Origin: Pigmentiphaga litoralis
GTDB taxonomy: Bacteria; Pseudomonadota; Gammaproteobacteria; Burkholderiales; Burkholderiaceae_B
DNA: 64,000 nucleotides
Assembly: GCF_013408655.1 (NCBI RefSeq)
Contig: NZ_JACCBP010000001.1
Location: forward strand, 806,001-870,000
Reading direction: 5' to 3'
The notes under the pieces were generated by a model. That model was not told the DNA's origin, ran no database searches, and was given only the letters and a program-made list of their open reading frames with translations. The number at the start of each line of letters is the position of its first letter. The stretch's first letter is position 1. The position numbers and the translations under genes are program-made. Shown here piece after piece: positions 18,029-26,799 of the stretch.

Positions 18029-18780
18029 ACCCCGTGTTGCTGCAAACCGAGGCCCTGGTCAAGCGTTATGGCGGCCTGCTGGTGACTGACGCGGTGTCGC
18101 TCGACATCCGCGCCAATGAGGTCCACGCCATCATCGGCCCGAATGGCGCGGGCAAGACGACACTGATCAACCAGCTGTCGGGCGAACTGCGATCCAACTC
18201 GGGCAAGGTGCTGTTCGCGGGCAAGGACGTGACGGGACAGGACATTGCCCAGCGCGCCCGCCAGGGCCTGCTGCGGTCCTACCAGATCACGTCGATCTTC
18301 GAGGACTTCACGGTGCTGGAAAACGTTGTGTTCGCGGCGCTGGGCGCCAAGGAACACGCCTTTCGGTTCTGGCGCCCGATGCTGGGCCGCGCCGACCTGG
18401 TCGCACGTGCGCGGGAGGCTCTGGAAGACACCGGATTGTCGGGCCGCGCGGCGGTCTCGGCGGCATCCCTGGCCTACGGCGAGCGGCGGCAGCTGGAACT
18501 GGCCATGGCCCTGGCCGCCGAGCCGACGGTGCTGCTGCTGGACGAACCCATGGCCGGCATGAGCTCGCAGGAATCCGCCGCGGTGGTGGCCTTGCTGCAT
18601 CGGCTCAAGCAGCGTTACGCCATCCTGCTGATCGAGCACGACATGGACGCGGTGTTCAAGCTGGCCGACCGGATCACGGTGCTGGTGTATGGCAAGACGT
18701 TGGTGTCGGGTACGCCCGATGAGATCCGCAACAATGCCGAGGTACGCGCCGTGTACCTGGGCGATACGGCTCATGCATGA
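18025..18780 (+). CDS. Branched-chain-type ABC ATPase (LivG-like)
   Basis: A 251-residue ATP-binding subunit. Walker A (GPNGAGKTT), a LAYGERRQLE signature typical of the LivG branch, Walker B (VLLLDEPMAGM) and the switch His (LLIEHDMDAVF) are intact. It pairs with the LivF-like subunit encoded next, whose Walker A is altered, so this subunit may do most of the ATP hydrolysis. Start and stop are tightly packed with its neighbours. Confidence 0.92.
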   Translation: MNPVLLQTEALVKRYGGLLVTDAVSLDIRANEVHAIIGPNGAGKTTLINQLSGELRSNSGKVLFAGKDVTGQDIAQRARQGLLRSYQITSIFEDFTVLENVVFAALGAKEHAFRFWRPMLGRADLVARAREALEDTGLSGRAAVSAASLAYGERRQLELAMALAAEPTVLLLDEPMAGMSSQESAAVVALLHRLKQRYAILLIEHDMDAVFKLADRITVLVYGKTLVSGTPDEIRNNAEVRAVYLGDTAHA

Positions 18781-18804
18781 CGCCAGCCGCCTGAGGAATC
18801 CACG

Positions 18805-19539
<735 letters not shown>

Positions 19540-19541
19540 CC

Positions 19542-20213
19542 ATGGCCCACGCCGCGCCAGCCACTGACCGTGTGCTGCACAACTACTTTCGCAGCTCGTC
19601 GGCGTACCGCGTCCGTATCGCCCTGAACCTGAAGGGGCTGCCCTATGACTACGTGCCTGTGCACCTGACCCGCAACGGTGGCGAGCAGTTCGCGCCGGCC
19701 TTTCGGGCCAGGAACCCGCATGCGCTGGTGCCGGTGCTGAATGACCAGGGCCACGAAATCCATCAGTCGATGGCGATGCTGGAATACCTGGAAGAGGCGT
19801 ATCCCGAACATCCCCTGCTGCCGTCGGACCTGGGCGACCGTGCCTATGTACGCCAGCTGGCCATGCTGATCGCATGCGAAATGCATCCGATCAACAACCT
19901 GCGCGTACTGAAGTACCTGACCGGTACGCTGGGCCTGGACGAAGCGGCCAAGACGGCGTGGATCCATCACTGGCTGGGCCTGGGCCTTGCGGGGCTGGAA
20001 GCGGAGCTGTCGGCGTCCCCGCGCCGTGGGCAGTTCTGCTTTGGCGACACGCCGACGCTGGCGGACTGCTGCCTGGTGCCTCAGGTATTCAATGCCAAGC
20101 GGTTTGCGCTGGATCTGACGCCGTATCCGACCGTGACGGCGATTGTGGATGCCTGCGAGGCCGTGCCGGCGTTCCAGGCGGCGCATCCGTCGCGTCAGCC
20201 CGACGCGGAATAA
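19542..20213 (+). CDS. nagL: Maleylpyruvate/maleylacetoacetate isomerase (zeta-class GST)
   Basis: A 223-residue glutathione S-transferase of the zeta class. The N-terminal thioredoxin-like domain contains YFRSSSAYRVRIALNLKGL, with the SSxxxRVRIAL motif that binds glutathione in maleylacetoacetate and maleylpyruvate isomerases, followed by NPHALVPVL and the all-helical C-terminal domain. In this setting it would convert maleylpyruvate (from NagI) to fumarylpyruvate (for NagK), completing the gentisate route. It is separated from nagIK by the ABC genes. The GGAG serving its start lies inside the end of the LivF-like gene. A maleylacetoacetate role is the alternative. Confidence 0.85.
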   Translation: MAHAAPATDRVLHNYFRSSSAYRVRIALNLKGLPYDYVPVHLTRNGGEQFAPAFRARNPHALVPVLNDQGHEIHQSMAMLEYLEEAYPEHPLLPSDLGDRAYVRQLAMLIACEMHPINNLRVLKYLTGTLGLDEAAKTAWIHHWLGLGLAGLEAELSASPRRGQFCFGDTPTLADCCLVPQVFNAKRFALDLTPYPTVTAIVDACEAVPAFQAAHPSRQPDAE

Positions 20214-20253
20214 GGGGAAGGGGGCGCCTGAAGGCGTTGCGGGCAGGGCGCCC

Positions 20254-20901
20254 TCAGCCTTCTTTCGCGGCGAGCGCCGGATAGCGCTCGTGCACCAGCT
20301 TGACCCAGTCCTTCAGGTACGCGCGGTAGTGCGATTCATCCTGCTGCCACATGCGGTTCACGGCCATGCCGCGGATCATGTTCAGCGTCAGGTTCAGCAC
20401 CAGCCGCGCTTCCTTCGGGGTCAGCCCCGCGTCGCGAAACACGTCCAGCCACAATGCGTTGGTGGACTGCCGGTAATGGTCCATGACCGGCAGGATGCGC
20501 GCCATCAGTTCCGGGTCGGTCCGCGCCGCCACGATGGCTTCCAGCGCGGCAATGAACGGCCAGTCGAAATACACGCTCAGGCAGTCAGCAATGAAGCCTT
20601 CGATCGGCTTGCGGCCGGCTTCGGCACTGCGCGCCACGCGCTGCCCGCGCACAATCGCTTCGTCGTAGATGGCCGCGGTGGCGGCAACCACCAATTCCGC
20701 CTTGTTGGCGTAGTGATGCATCAACGCGCCGTTCGACAGCCCGGCCGTGCGCGCGACTTCCTTCGTGGTCAGGCCGCTGTAGCCTGACCGCATGAAGACA
20801 TCAATGGTTGCGGACAGCAACTTTTCCTTGGCCTCGCGCGTGCGGTCTTCCTGCTTGCGGCGAGGGGGCAGGGCGGGGGCGGGCGAGGGCTGGGCGGGCA
20901 T
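20254..20901 (-). CDS. TetR-family transcriptional regulator
   Basis: A 215-residue TetR repressor. The N-terminal helix-turn-helix (residues about 20-65) reads REAKEKLLSATIDVFMRSGY then KEVARTAGLSNGALMHHYAN. The C-terminal part is a ligand-binding helical domain. It is divergent from the Rieske oxygenase at 21019, with a TATGTG/CACATA inverted repeat between them, so it probably controls that gene and itself. It converges on nagL; a weak hairpin (20222-20253) lies at the junction. The effector is unknown. Confidence 0.88.
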   Translation of the reverse strand: MPAQPSPAPALPPRRKQEDRTREAKEKLLSATIDVFMRSGYSGLTTKEVARTAGLSNGALMHHYANKAELVVAATAAIYDEAIVRGQRVARSAEAGRKPIEGFIADCLSVYFDWPFIAALEAIVAARTDPELMARILPVMDHYRQSTNALWLDVFRDAGLTPKEARLVLNLTLNMIRGMAVNRMWQQDESHYRAYLKDWVKLVHERYPALAAKEG

Positions 20902-20975
20902 GCGGCGAGTATAGCCTCAGCCCTTCGGGTAATCACCGCGCCATTCGTCCGCAATAAAACAAACCGTTCACTCTG

Positions 20976-20999
20976 TATGTGATAGGATTTCAGCACATA
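20976..20999. promoter_or_regulatory. Inverted repeat, possible TetR operator
   Basis: TATGTG (20976-20981) and CACATA (20994-20999) form a perfect 6-base inverted repeat with a 12-base centre. It lies 20 bases before the Rieske oxygenase start and 75 bases before the divergent TetR start. Position and symmetry fit a TetR-type operator; binding is inferred. Confidence 0.45.
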
Positions 21000-21018
21000 A
21001 CGATAGTGGAGGTGACAC

Positions 21019-22056
21019 ATGGCTTTCATCAAGAACGCCTGGTATGTCGCGGGCTGGGCCGACGAGGTCAAGGCTGGCGAAATGTTCCATCGGCAATTGC
21101 TGGGCGAACGCGTGGTGTTCTATCGCAAGGCGGACGGCACGCCCGTCGCGCTGCAAGACCGCTGCGCGCATCGCTTCATCCCCCTGCACCTGGGCAAGAT
21201 CGTTGACGATCGCATCGAGTGCCTCTATCACGGGCTGCAGTTCGACTGTTCGGGCCGGTGCGTCAAGAACCCGCATGGCGACGGGCGCGTGCCCGAAGCG
21301 GCGCGCGTGGCGGCCTATCCGGTGCATGAGCGGCACGGGATGATGTGGATCTGGATGGGCGATGCGCCGGCCGACGCGTCCCTGATTCCGGACTACGGCG
21401 TGCTGGACGACACGGCGGCGTTCACGAGCAGCCGCGGGTATCTGCACATCCAGGCCAACTACGAGCTGATGGGTGAAAACCTGCTGGATCTGAGCCACAT
21501 CACCTACCTGCACGACGGCTACCTGGGCAGCCCCGAGCAGGCGGGCGCCGACCAGGTGGTGGAAGAAGAGGGCGACCATCTGTTGTGCAACCGCTGGATG
21601 CCTTCCGTCACGCCGCCGGGCATCTTCAACATGCTGTACCGCCAGGATGGCAAGCCGGTCGACATGTGGACCCGGATGCTGTGGATGCCACCCAGCTGCT
21701 TCCTGCTGGATTCGGGCGTGCACGAGGCAGGCGCGGCGCAGCGCGAAGACCACGGCTGGTATTACGGCGTGCACATCCTGACGCCCGAGACCGAACGCAC
21801 CACCCATTACCACTTTGCCGCGGCCATGCCGATCGGCACGCGCATGTCCCCGGAAACGGACGAGAAGTTCCGGGCGCTGCGGCGTTACGCCTTCGAGATG
21901 CAGGACAAGCCCATCATCGACGCGCAGCAGGAAGCGATCGGCGATGCCGACTTCTGGTCATTGAAGCCGGTGCTGCTGAGCATCGACCTGGGGCCGGTGC
22001 GGATGCGCCGCGCGATTACGCGGCGCTTGCAGGCCGAAGCGGAACAGACCGCCTGA
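21019..22056 (+). CDS. Rieske aromatic oxygenase alpha subunit (VanA/PobA-dioxygenase type)
   Basis: A 345-residue Rieske non-heme iron oxygenase of the vanillate O-demethylase / phenoxybenzoate dioxygenase class. Rieske ligands are Cys49, His51, Cys68 and His71 (CAHR, CLYHGLQF). The catalytic iron site is in ENLLDLSHITYLH (His160, His165). Such enzymes demethylate or hydroxylate aromatic acids and need a separate reductase. None is adjacent, so it may borrow NagAa or an enzyme encoded elsewhere. A GGAGG ribosome-binding site lies upstream. It is divergent from TetR and followed by a binding-protein gene. Confidence 0.87.
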   Translation: MAFIKNAWYVAGWADEVKAGEMFHRQLLGERVVFYRKADGTPVALQDRCAHRFIPLHLGKIVDDRIECLYHGLQFDCSGRCVKNPHGDGRVPEAARVAAYPVHERHGMMWIWMGDAPADASLIPDYGVLDDTAAFTSSRGYLHIQANYELMGENLLDLSHITYLHDGYLGSPEQAGADQVVEEEGDHLLCNRWMPSVTPPGIFNMLYRQDGKPVDMWTRMLWMPPSCFLLDSGVHEAGAAQREDHGWYYGVHILTPETERTTHYHFAAAMPIGTRMSPETDEKFRALRRYAFEMQDKPIIDAQQEAIGDADFWSLKPVLLSIDLGPVRMRRAITRRLQAEAEQTA

Positions 22057-22132
22057 CCGGGTTTTTTTGCACGACGACAACAGCGACCGCACACACGCTG
22101 CGATACGCCAACAAGGCAGGCAGGAGACAGGC

Positions 22133-23353
22133 ATGACAGGAACGTGGAACAAGGCAAAGGGTGCCATTGCAGTCGCGGTGGCAGCCATGGGCTGTGCGGC
22201 AACGGCGGCGGGGGCGCAAGGGGCGGCGCCGGCTGCGGCCGCGGGTGCCGCGCCGATCCGCATCGGCTTCATTGGCGAGCTGTCGGGATCGACAGCGGGG
22301 GTGGGGCAGGATCAGCTGGACGGCTTCAAGCTGCTGGTGGAACGCAATGGCAGGAAGCTGGGCGGCTACCCGATCCAATTGATCAAGGAAGACAGCCAGA
22401 TGAAGCCGGAGGTCGCCAACCAGGTGGCGCGCCGGCTGATCGAGCGCGAAAAGGTGTCCATCATTACGGGCGTGTCGTTCTCGAACGTCATGATGGCCGT
22501 GCACAAGACCATCACCGACAAGGAAGTGTTCCTGATCGGATCGAACGCGGGGCCGTCGCAGATTGCGGGCGCGCAGTGTTCGCCGTATCAGTTCATCACG
22601 TCATGGCAGGGTGACCAGGCCGCCGAAGCCATTGGCAAGTATGCGCAGGAAAAGGGCTACAAGCGGGTCGTGACGATGGCGCCGAATTACCAGGCGGGCA
22701 AGGACACGGTGGCGGGCTTCAAGCGTTTCTATACGACGCCGGTGGTTGACGAGGTCTACACCTCGTTGTCGCAGCTGGACTTTGCGGCGGAGCTCTCGCA
22801 AATCGCGGCTGCCAAACCCGATGCGGTGTTTGCGTTCTTTCCCGGCGGCCTGGGCATCGCGTTCGCCAAGCAGTATGCGCAGGCGGGCCTGATGAAGACC
22901 CTGCCGCTGTTGTCGGTGTTCACGGTGGACGCGCTGTCCTTGCCTGCCATCGGCGATGCGGCGGTCGGCATGGTCAGCGGCAGCTTCTGGGCGCCTGACT
23001 TCGACAATGCGGCCAGCAAGAATTTCGTGCAGGCCTTCGAGGCGAAGTACAAACGCATTCCGTCGAACTATGCGGCGCAGAGCTACGACGCTGCGCAGTT
23101 GCTGGATTCGGCGATTGCCAAAGTCAATGGCAAGGTCGACGACAAGAAGGCGTTTGCCGCGGCACTGAAGGCGGCGGACTTCAAGTCCGTGCGCGGGAAC
23201 TTCCGCTTTGGCACCAACCACTTTCCGGTGCAGTCCATGCACGTCGTGCAGGTCGCAAAAGACGCGCAGGGCCGCAACTCGCTCAAGACCCTGGCCACGC
23301 CGTTGAAGGACTATCAGGATGCCTACCAGGGCTTGTGCAAGATGAAGAGCTGA
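22133..23353 (+). CDS. Branched-chain-type ABC substrate-binding protein, orphan paralogue
   Basis: A 406-residue Peripla_BP_6 binding protein. The signal peptide (AVAVAAMGCAATAAGAQG) is followed by an Ala-rich stretch and the mature start IRIGFIGELSGSTAGVGQDQ. It shares long identical stretches with the binding protein at 14910, for example EKGYKRV, MAPNYQAGKD and GFKRF, so the two are paralogues. No permease or ATPase genes follow; it probably docks on the importer encoded at 16092-19539. AGGAG precedes the ATG at 22133. Its place behind the Rieske gene suggests it binds that enzyme's substrate. Confidence 0.87.
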   Translation: MTGTWNKAKGAIAVAVAAMGCAATAAGAQGAAPAAAAGAAPIRIGFIGELSGSTAGVGQDQLDGFKLLVERNGRKLGGYPIQLIKEDSQMKPEVANQVARRLIEREKVSIITGVSFSNVMMAVHKTITDKEVFLIGSNAGPSQIAGAQCSPYQFITSWQGDQAAEAIGKYAQEKGYKRVVTMAPNYQAGKDTVAGFKRFYTTPVVDEVYTSLSQLDFAAELSQIAAAKPDAVFAFFPGGLGIAFAKQYAQAGLMKTLPLLSVFTVDALSLPAIGDAAVGMVSGSFWAPDFDNAASKNFVQAFEAKYKRIPSNYAAQSYDAAQLLDSAIAKVNGKVDDKKAFAAALKAADFKSVRGNFRFGTNHFPVQSMHVVQVAKDAQGRNSLKTLATPLKDYQDAYQGLCKMKS

Positions 23354-23404
23354 ACCACCTGTGTCGACGGTGACAAACCCGGTGCGGTCTGCGTCGGCGC
23401 GGAT

Positions 23405-24763
23405 TTATTCGGCCAGCGCTGCCGCGATCTCCGGGAACAAAGGGCGCTGGGTGGGCACAGGTGACAGGCAGGCGTCGCGCAGGGCGATCATGCGTGCAAG
23501 CCGCGATGAGGCCTGCTTGTCGCCTGGCGCGGCGGCTTCCGGATCCACCTGCGCGATCAATTCTTCCAGCAGGCAACCAAACGCGCGGACTTCCAGGCGT
23601 TGCAGCGCCGTTGCACGCTGCGCGTCGCCCAAGGCATAAAACGACGCTGCGCCGAAGTCACCCAGCAGGCTGTCGCCTTGCGTGTTGCGCAGAATATTGT
23701 GGCCATACAAGTCGCCGTGCATGATGCCCAGCGCATGCAGATGCGCGGCGGCTGACGCAATGCCGGCGGCGATACGGCGGGCAGTCTCCACCGTGAACAC
23801 GGTGCCCGGTGCGTACACGTCGCGCGTGCAACTGGCCAGGCTGGGCGGCCCCGCCAGGTCGGTAAAGCCCGGGTCGATCAACGACATGACCAGGCCCGGC
23901 GTGCCGGCCGGGTGGTCGGCCAGTGTTGCTTCCAGCGGGATCAGATGGGGATGGGCGCCGGCGGCGACGCAGGCCGCCATCTCGCTTTCGGGCGACCCGT
24001 CACTGGTCACCGCGCCCTTGTAGATCTTGACGGCGACGTTACGGGGCATGGCCGCCGCGCTGTCATGCGAACCGGTGTCCGCCATCAGGTCCGCCTGATG
24101 AATCACGCCCGACGCTCCTTGTCCCAGCACCTGTTTCAGGGCGAGCCGATTCCAGGACACCGCGCCGACCCGCGCCTGCGCCGCCACGGCCGCGTCATCC
24201 ATCCGGCAGCACGGGTTGCCGGCGTACGCCAGCCACGACAGGCGCGGCAGGTCGAACAGCCAGTCGGGCAGGGATTCAAACCGGTTGGCGGCAATGCGCA
24301 GCAGTTCCAGCTTGTGGCAGGCCGCCATGCTGTTCGGCAAGGCCGACAGCCGGTTCCCGGCCAGCATCAGCTTCTGGATATCGGTGCAGTGGCCCAGCGC
24401 ATCGGGAAGGGTGTCAAGATCGTTGTCGGTCAGGATCAGCCAGCGCAGGTGCGGCGGCAGCGACGCGGCGGGCAGATGGCGGATGCGGTTGGCCTTGAAG
24501 CCGACCATGGTCAGCGAGGGCAAGGTCCCCAGGACTTCGGGCACGTGTTCGAAGGCATTGTTCGACAGGAAGATGACGCGCAATTTCGTCAGTCGCGACA
24601 GGTCATGCGGCAGATCGCGCAAGGCGTTGTTCGACAGGTCCAGGATTTCCAGGCTGTCCGCCAGGCCATAGACCTCGTCGGGAATCTCGGTCAGGCCGGC
24701 CGACAGGCTCAGACGCTGGATGCCGGCAAGCTGGCCGGCGCGCAATGGGGTCAGGGTGTCCAC
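23405..24763 (-). CDS. Leucine-rich-repeat protein with C-terminal Ser/Thr protein kinase domain
   Basis: A 452-residue protein. Residues about 15-190 hold seven or so leucine-rich repeats (SLEILDLSNNALRDLP, KLRVIFLSNNAFEHVP, HLRWLILTDNDLDTLP). Residues about 200-452 form a eukaryotic-like kinase domain with a Gly-rich loop (LGQGASGVIHQ), the VAIK-type Lys (VAVKIYKG), a catalytic loop HGDLYGHNIL (Arg of HRD replaced by Gly, Asp and Asn kept) and DFGAAS. No membrane span or signal peptide is visible, so it is probably cytoplasmic. It converges on the binding-protein gene. Its targets are unknown. Confidence 0.88.
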   Translation of the reverse strand: MDTLTPLRAGQLAGIQRLSLSAGLTEIPDEVYGLADSLEILDLSNNALRDLPHDLSRLTKLRVIFLSNNAFEHVPEVLGTLPSLTMVGFKANRIRHLPAASLPPHLRWLILTDNDLDTLPDALGHCTDIQKLMLAGNRLSALPNSMAACHKLELLRIAANRFESLPDWLFDLPRLSWLAYAGNPCCRMDDAAVAAQARVGAVSWNRLALKQVLGQGASGVIHQADLMADTGSHDSAAAMPRNVAVKIYKGAVTSDGSPESEMAACVAAGAHPHLIPLEATLADHPAGTPGLVMSLIDPGFTDLAGPPSLASCTRDVYAPGTVFTVETARRIAAGIASAAAHLHALGIMHGDLYGHNILRNTQGDSLLGDFGAASFYALGDAQRATALQRLEVRAFGCLLEELIAQVDPEAAAPGDKQASSRLARMIALRDACLSPVPTQRPLFPEIAAALAE

Positions 24764-24831
24764 GTATCGTTGCCAGGGGGAGGGCGGGGTAACCCGCGAT
24801 GATACCCGGCGGGGGACCTAGTGGAGTTTTA

Positions 24832-24850
24832 GCGAATGATTCTCATTTAT
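24832..24850 (+). promoter_or_regulatory. Fur-box-like site
   Basis: The sequence AATGA-TTC-TCATT at 24835-24847 is a perfect inverted repeat that matches the core of the Fur box (GATAATGATAATCATTATC). It lies 30 bases upstream of the DUF2325 gene and 70 bases upstream of the divergent LRR-kinase gene. Iron-dependent repression of one or both is inferred. Confidence 0.6.
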
Positions 24851-24879
24851 ACTCCGTGGCTTGACCCTGGGAGCGCACC

Positions 24880-25572
24880 ATGCCAATCACCGTCGACATG
24901 GAACGGATCATCGATGAACACGCCCGTCTGCTGCGGCATTACGGTCGCGTGCAGAAGCGCTGCTCGCGCCTGCTGCAGGAACGGCAACAGGCCATCGACG
25001 ATCGCGATGCCGAGATCATGCGCCTGCGCGCCGCGGTGATCGCGCGCGACACGGCCCTGGCCTTCGCGCGCGAGGATCACGCCGCGCTGGCCAACAGCAT
25101 TCCGGGCCTGCCCCGCCGGCTGGCGCTGGTGCGCCACATCGACATGCTGGTGCATCGCATCCAGGCCCTGACGCGCGAACGCGCCCGGGGGTGGGGGCAG
25201 CCGTGGGGGCAGCCGCGGGGCGCGGCGTCTGCCGTCGCAGCGGCAACTTCACCCGCGTTGCCGCTGCCGGCGATCAACGTGCGCAAGCGGGCGGTGCTGT
25301 GGATCGGACAGGACCCCGCCGACGGCATCGCCACGCGGCGCTGGATCGAAACGTCGGGCGGCCGCTTCCTGCAGCACGATGGCGCGGACGACGCCGACCC
25401 GGCCGTGCTCGAAGCCAGCCTGGTGCAGGCCGACCTGGTGATTTGCCAGACGGGGTGCATCGGGCATGGCAGCTTCTGGCGCGCGCAGGACCACTGCCGC
25501 CGCACGGGCAAACAGTGCGTCGAGGTCGCCGCGCCCCGGACCATTTTGGTGCGTGCGCGCACCTCCGCGTGA
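24880..25572 (+). CDS. DUF2325 domain protein with N-terminal coiled coil
   Basis: A 230-residue protein of unknown function. Residues about 5-60 are Arg/Glu-rich heptad-like helix (RIIDEHARLLRHYGRVQKRC), followed by further helix and a short Gly/Trp/Ala linker. Residues about 130-225 match DUF2325: AVLWIGQDP at the first strand, then ADLVICQTGCIGHGSFWRAQ and HCRRTGKQCVEV. DUF2325 proteins are small alpha/beta proteins without established activity. The Fur-box-like site just upstream suggests iron-responsive expression. A single gene, with no clear partner. Confidence 0.8.
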   Translation: MPITVDMERIIDEHARLLRHYGRVQKRCSRLLQERQQAIDDRDAEIMRLRAAVIARDTALAFAREDHAALANSIPGLPRRLALVRHIDMLVHRIQALTRERARGWGQPWGQPRGAASAVAAATSPALPLPAINVRKRAVLWIGQDPADGIATRRWIETSGGRFLQHDGADDADPAVLEASLVQADLVICQTGCIGHGSFWRAQDHCRRTGKQCVEVAAPRTILVRARTSA

Positions 25573-25593
25573 CACGGCTTTCCAGCGCCGGAT

Positions 25594-25631
25594 AGTTGTA
25601 TAGAACAATCGTTCGGACGCAAGCTAGAGTC
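25594..25631 (+). promoter_or_regulatory. Shared operator/promoter element, copy 1 (before Rieske oxygenase 25698)
   Basis: A 17-base block AGTTGTATAGAACAATC (25594-25610), containing the inverted repeat TTGT-N5-ACAA, is followed after 13 variable bases by CTAGAGTC (25624-25631). Exactly the same two blocks with the same 13-base gap occur at 28410-28447 before ligA. The MarR gene next to the second copy is the likely binder. CTAGAGTC may include the -10 region. Confidence 0.72.
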
Positions 25632-25697
25632 CGCCCAATCGAGGTTGCCATGCCTGCAGGCAACCGGTGAACCTGAAGGTATCGGGAGGGCGGCAAG

Positions 25698-26750
25698 GTG
25701 GAAAGCGTGGTAAGACATGCATGGTATGTGCTGGCGTGGTCCAGCGAAATCGGCCGCACGCCGCTGGCGCGCCGTGTGCTCGATGAGCCCATCGTGGCAT
25801 TCCGGAAAGAAGATGGGTCGCCTGTTGCGTTGCTTGACCGGTGCGCGCACAGGCTGCTTCCGTTGTCGATGGGAAGGGTGGTGGGCGACACGATCGAGTG
25901 CGGCTATCACGGCCTGCGCTACGACGCAGCGGGCACCTGTGTCCACGTGCCCGGGCAGTCCCGTATTCCATCGACCGCCTGTGTGCGCCACTTTCCGCTG
26001 GTCGAACGGTACGGTGCGACATGGATCTGGATGGGGCAGCCCGAAGAGGCCGATCCGGATCGCATCATTCCCGTTCAGCGCTTCGAGGAAGACGGCTGGG
26101 CGGTGGTGTGGGGCGACTACCAGCGGCATGGATCCCACTACCTGAATATCGTCGAAAACCTGCAAGACCCCGCGCACACCACCTTCGTGCACCCGCGCAC
26201 CATCGGCAATCCCGCTTCCAGCGACGTGCCCATCCTTATCGAAGAGGAAGACGACTTCATCGTCGCCTATCGCTGGACGGTGGATGCCGAACCGCCGCCC
26301 GCCGACCGCGTCAACGGCAAGTTCGCCGGCCTGACCGACCGGTGCCAGCGCTACATCTTCTATCCGCCCTGCGTGTCGCGGGTGGACGTGGTCACGATGG
26401 ACGCGGGCCAGGCGCATACCGAGGCCAATATGGATCGCGGGCTGCGCGCCTACAGCTACAAATTCCTGACCCCGGAGTCCGACCAATCGACCCACTTCTT
26501 CTGGATGCATGTCCGGAACTTTGGTGTGGGCGATGCGGCGCTGGAAGCCCGGCTCGTTGCTGCGATGAGCGCGACATTCGAGGAAGACAACGTCGTCGTG
26601 ACCGCCATCCAGCGCGAGCAGGACGCCACCGGCAAGCGTCAGCACACCTGGCTGGCCATCGATACCGGTCCGACACGAGCACGCCGCAAGATCGAAAAAT
26701 TGGCCGAGGCCGAAGCCGACGCTGGCTTGCCCCGGCACGTGTCCGCCTGA
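25698..26750 (+). CDS. Rieske aromatic oxygenase alpha subunit (vanillate demethylase-like)
   Basis: A 350-residue Rieske oxygenase in the VanA class. Rieske ligands are Cys49, His51, Cys68 and His71 (CAHR, CGYHGLRY). The iron centre is in NLQDPAHTTFVHP (Asp157, His160, His165). The GTG start at 25698 is supported by a GGGAGG at 25684-25689. Probable role: O- or N-demethylation, or hydroxylation, of an aromatic carboxylate feeding the LigAB/PobA-like genes that share its operator. No VanB-type reductase is near. A Bug binding-protein gene follows 49 bases on. Confidence 0.87.
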   Translation: MESVVRHAWYVLAWSSEIGRTPLARRVLDEPIVAFRKEDGSPVALLDRCAHRLLPLSMGRVVGDTIECGYHGLRYDAAGTCVHVPGQSRIPSTACVRHFPLVERYGATWIWMGQPEEADPDRIIPVQRFEEDGWAVVWGDYQRHGSHYLNIVENLQDPAHTTFVHPRTIGNPASSDVPILIEEEDDFIVAYRWTVDAEPPPADRVNGKFAGLTDRCQRYIFYPPCVSRVDVVTMDAGQAHTEANMDRGLRAYSYKFLTPESDQSTHFFWMHVRNFGVGDAALEARLVAAMSATFEEDNVVVTAIQREQDATGKRQHTWLAIDTGPTRARRKIEKLAEAEADAGLPRHVSA

Positions 26751-26799
26751 TTTGCCCACCGTACGCAAGCTTTCCGTCGTCCCATCCAAGGAGCAGATC

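Noticed and set aside
20222..20253. Hairpin between nagL and the TetR gene as a terminator
   Set aside because: The loop is long and there is no T run on either strand, so evidence is too weak.
22057..22075. T run after the first Rieske gene as a terminator
   Set aside because: Seven T are present but no convincing stem precedes them.
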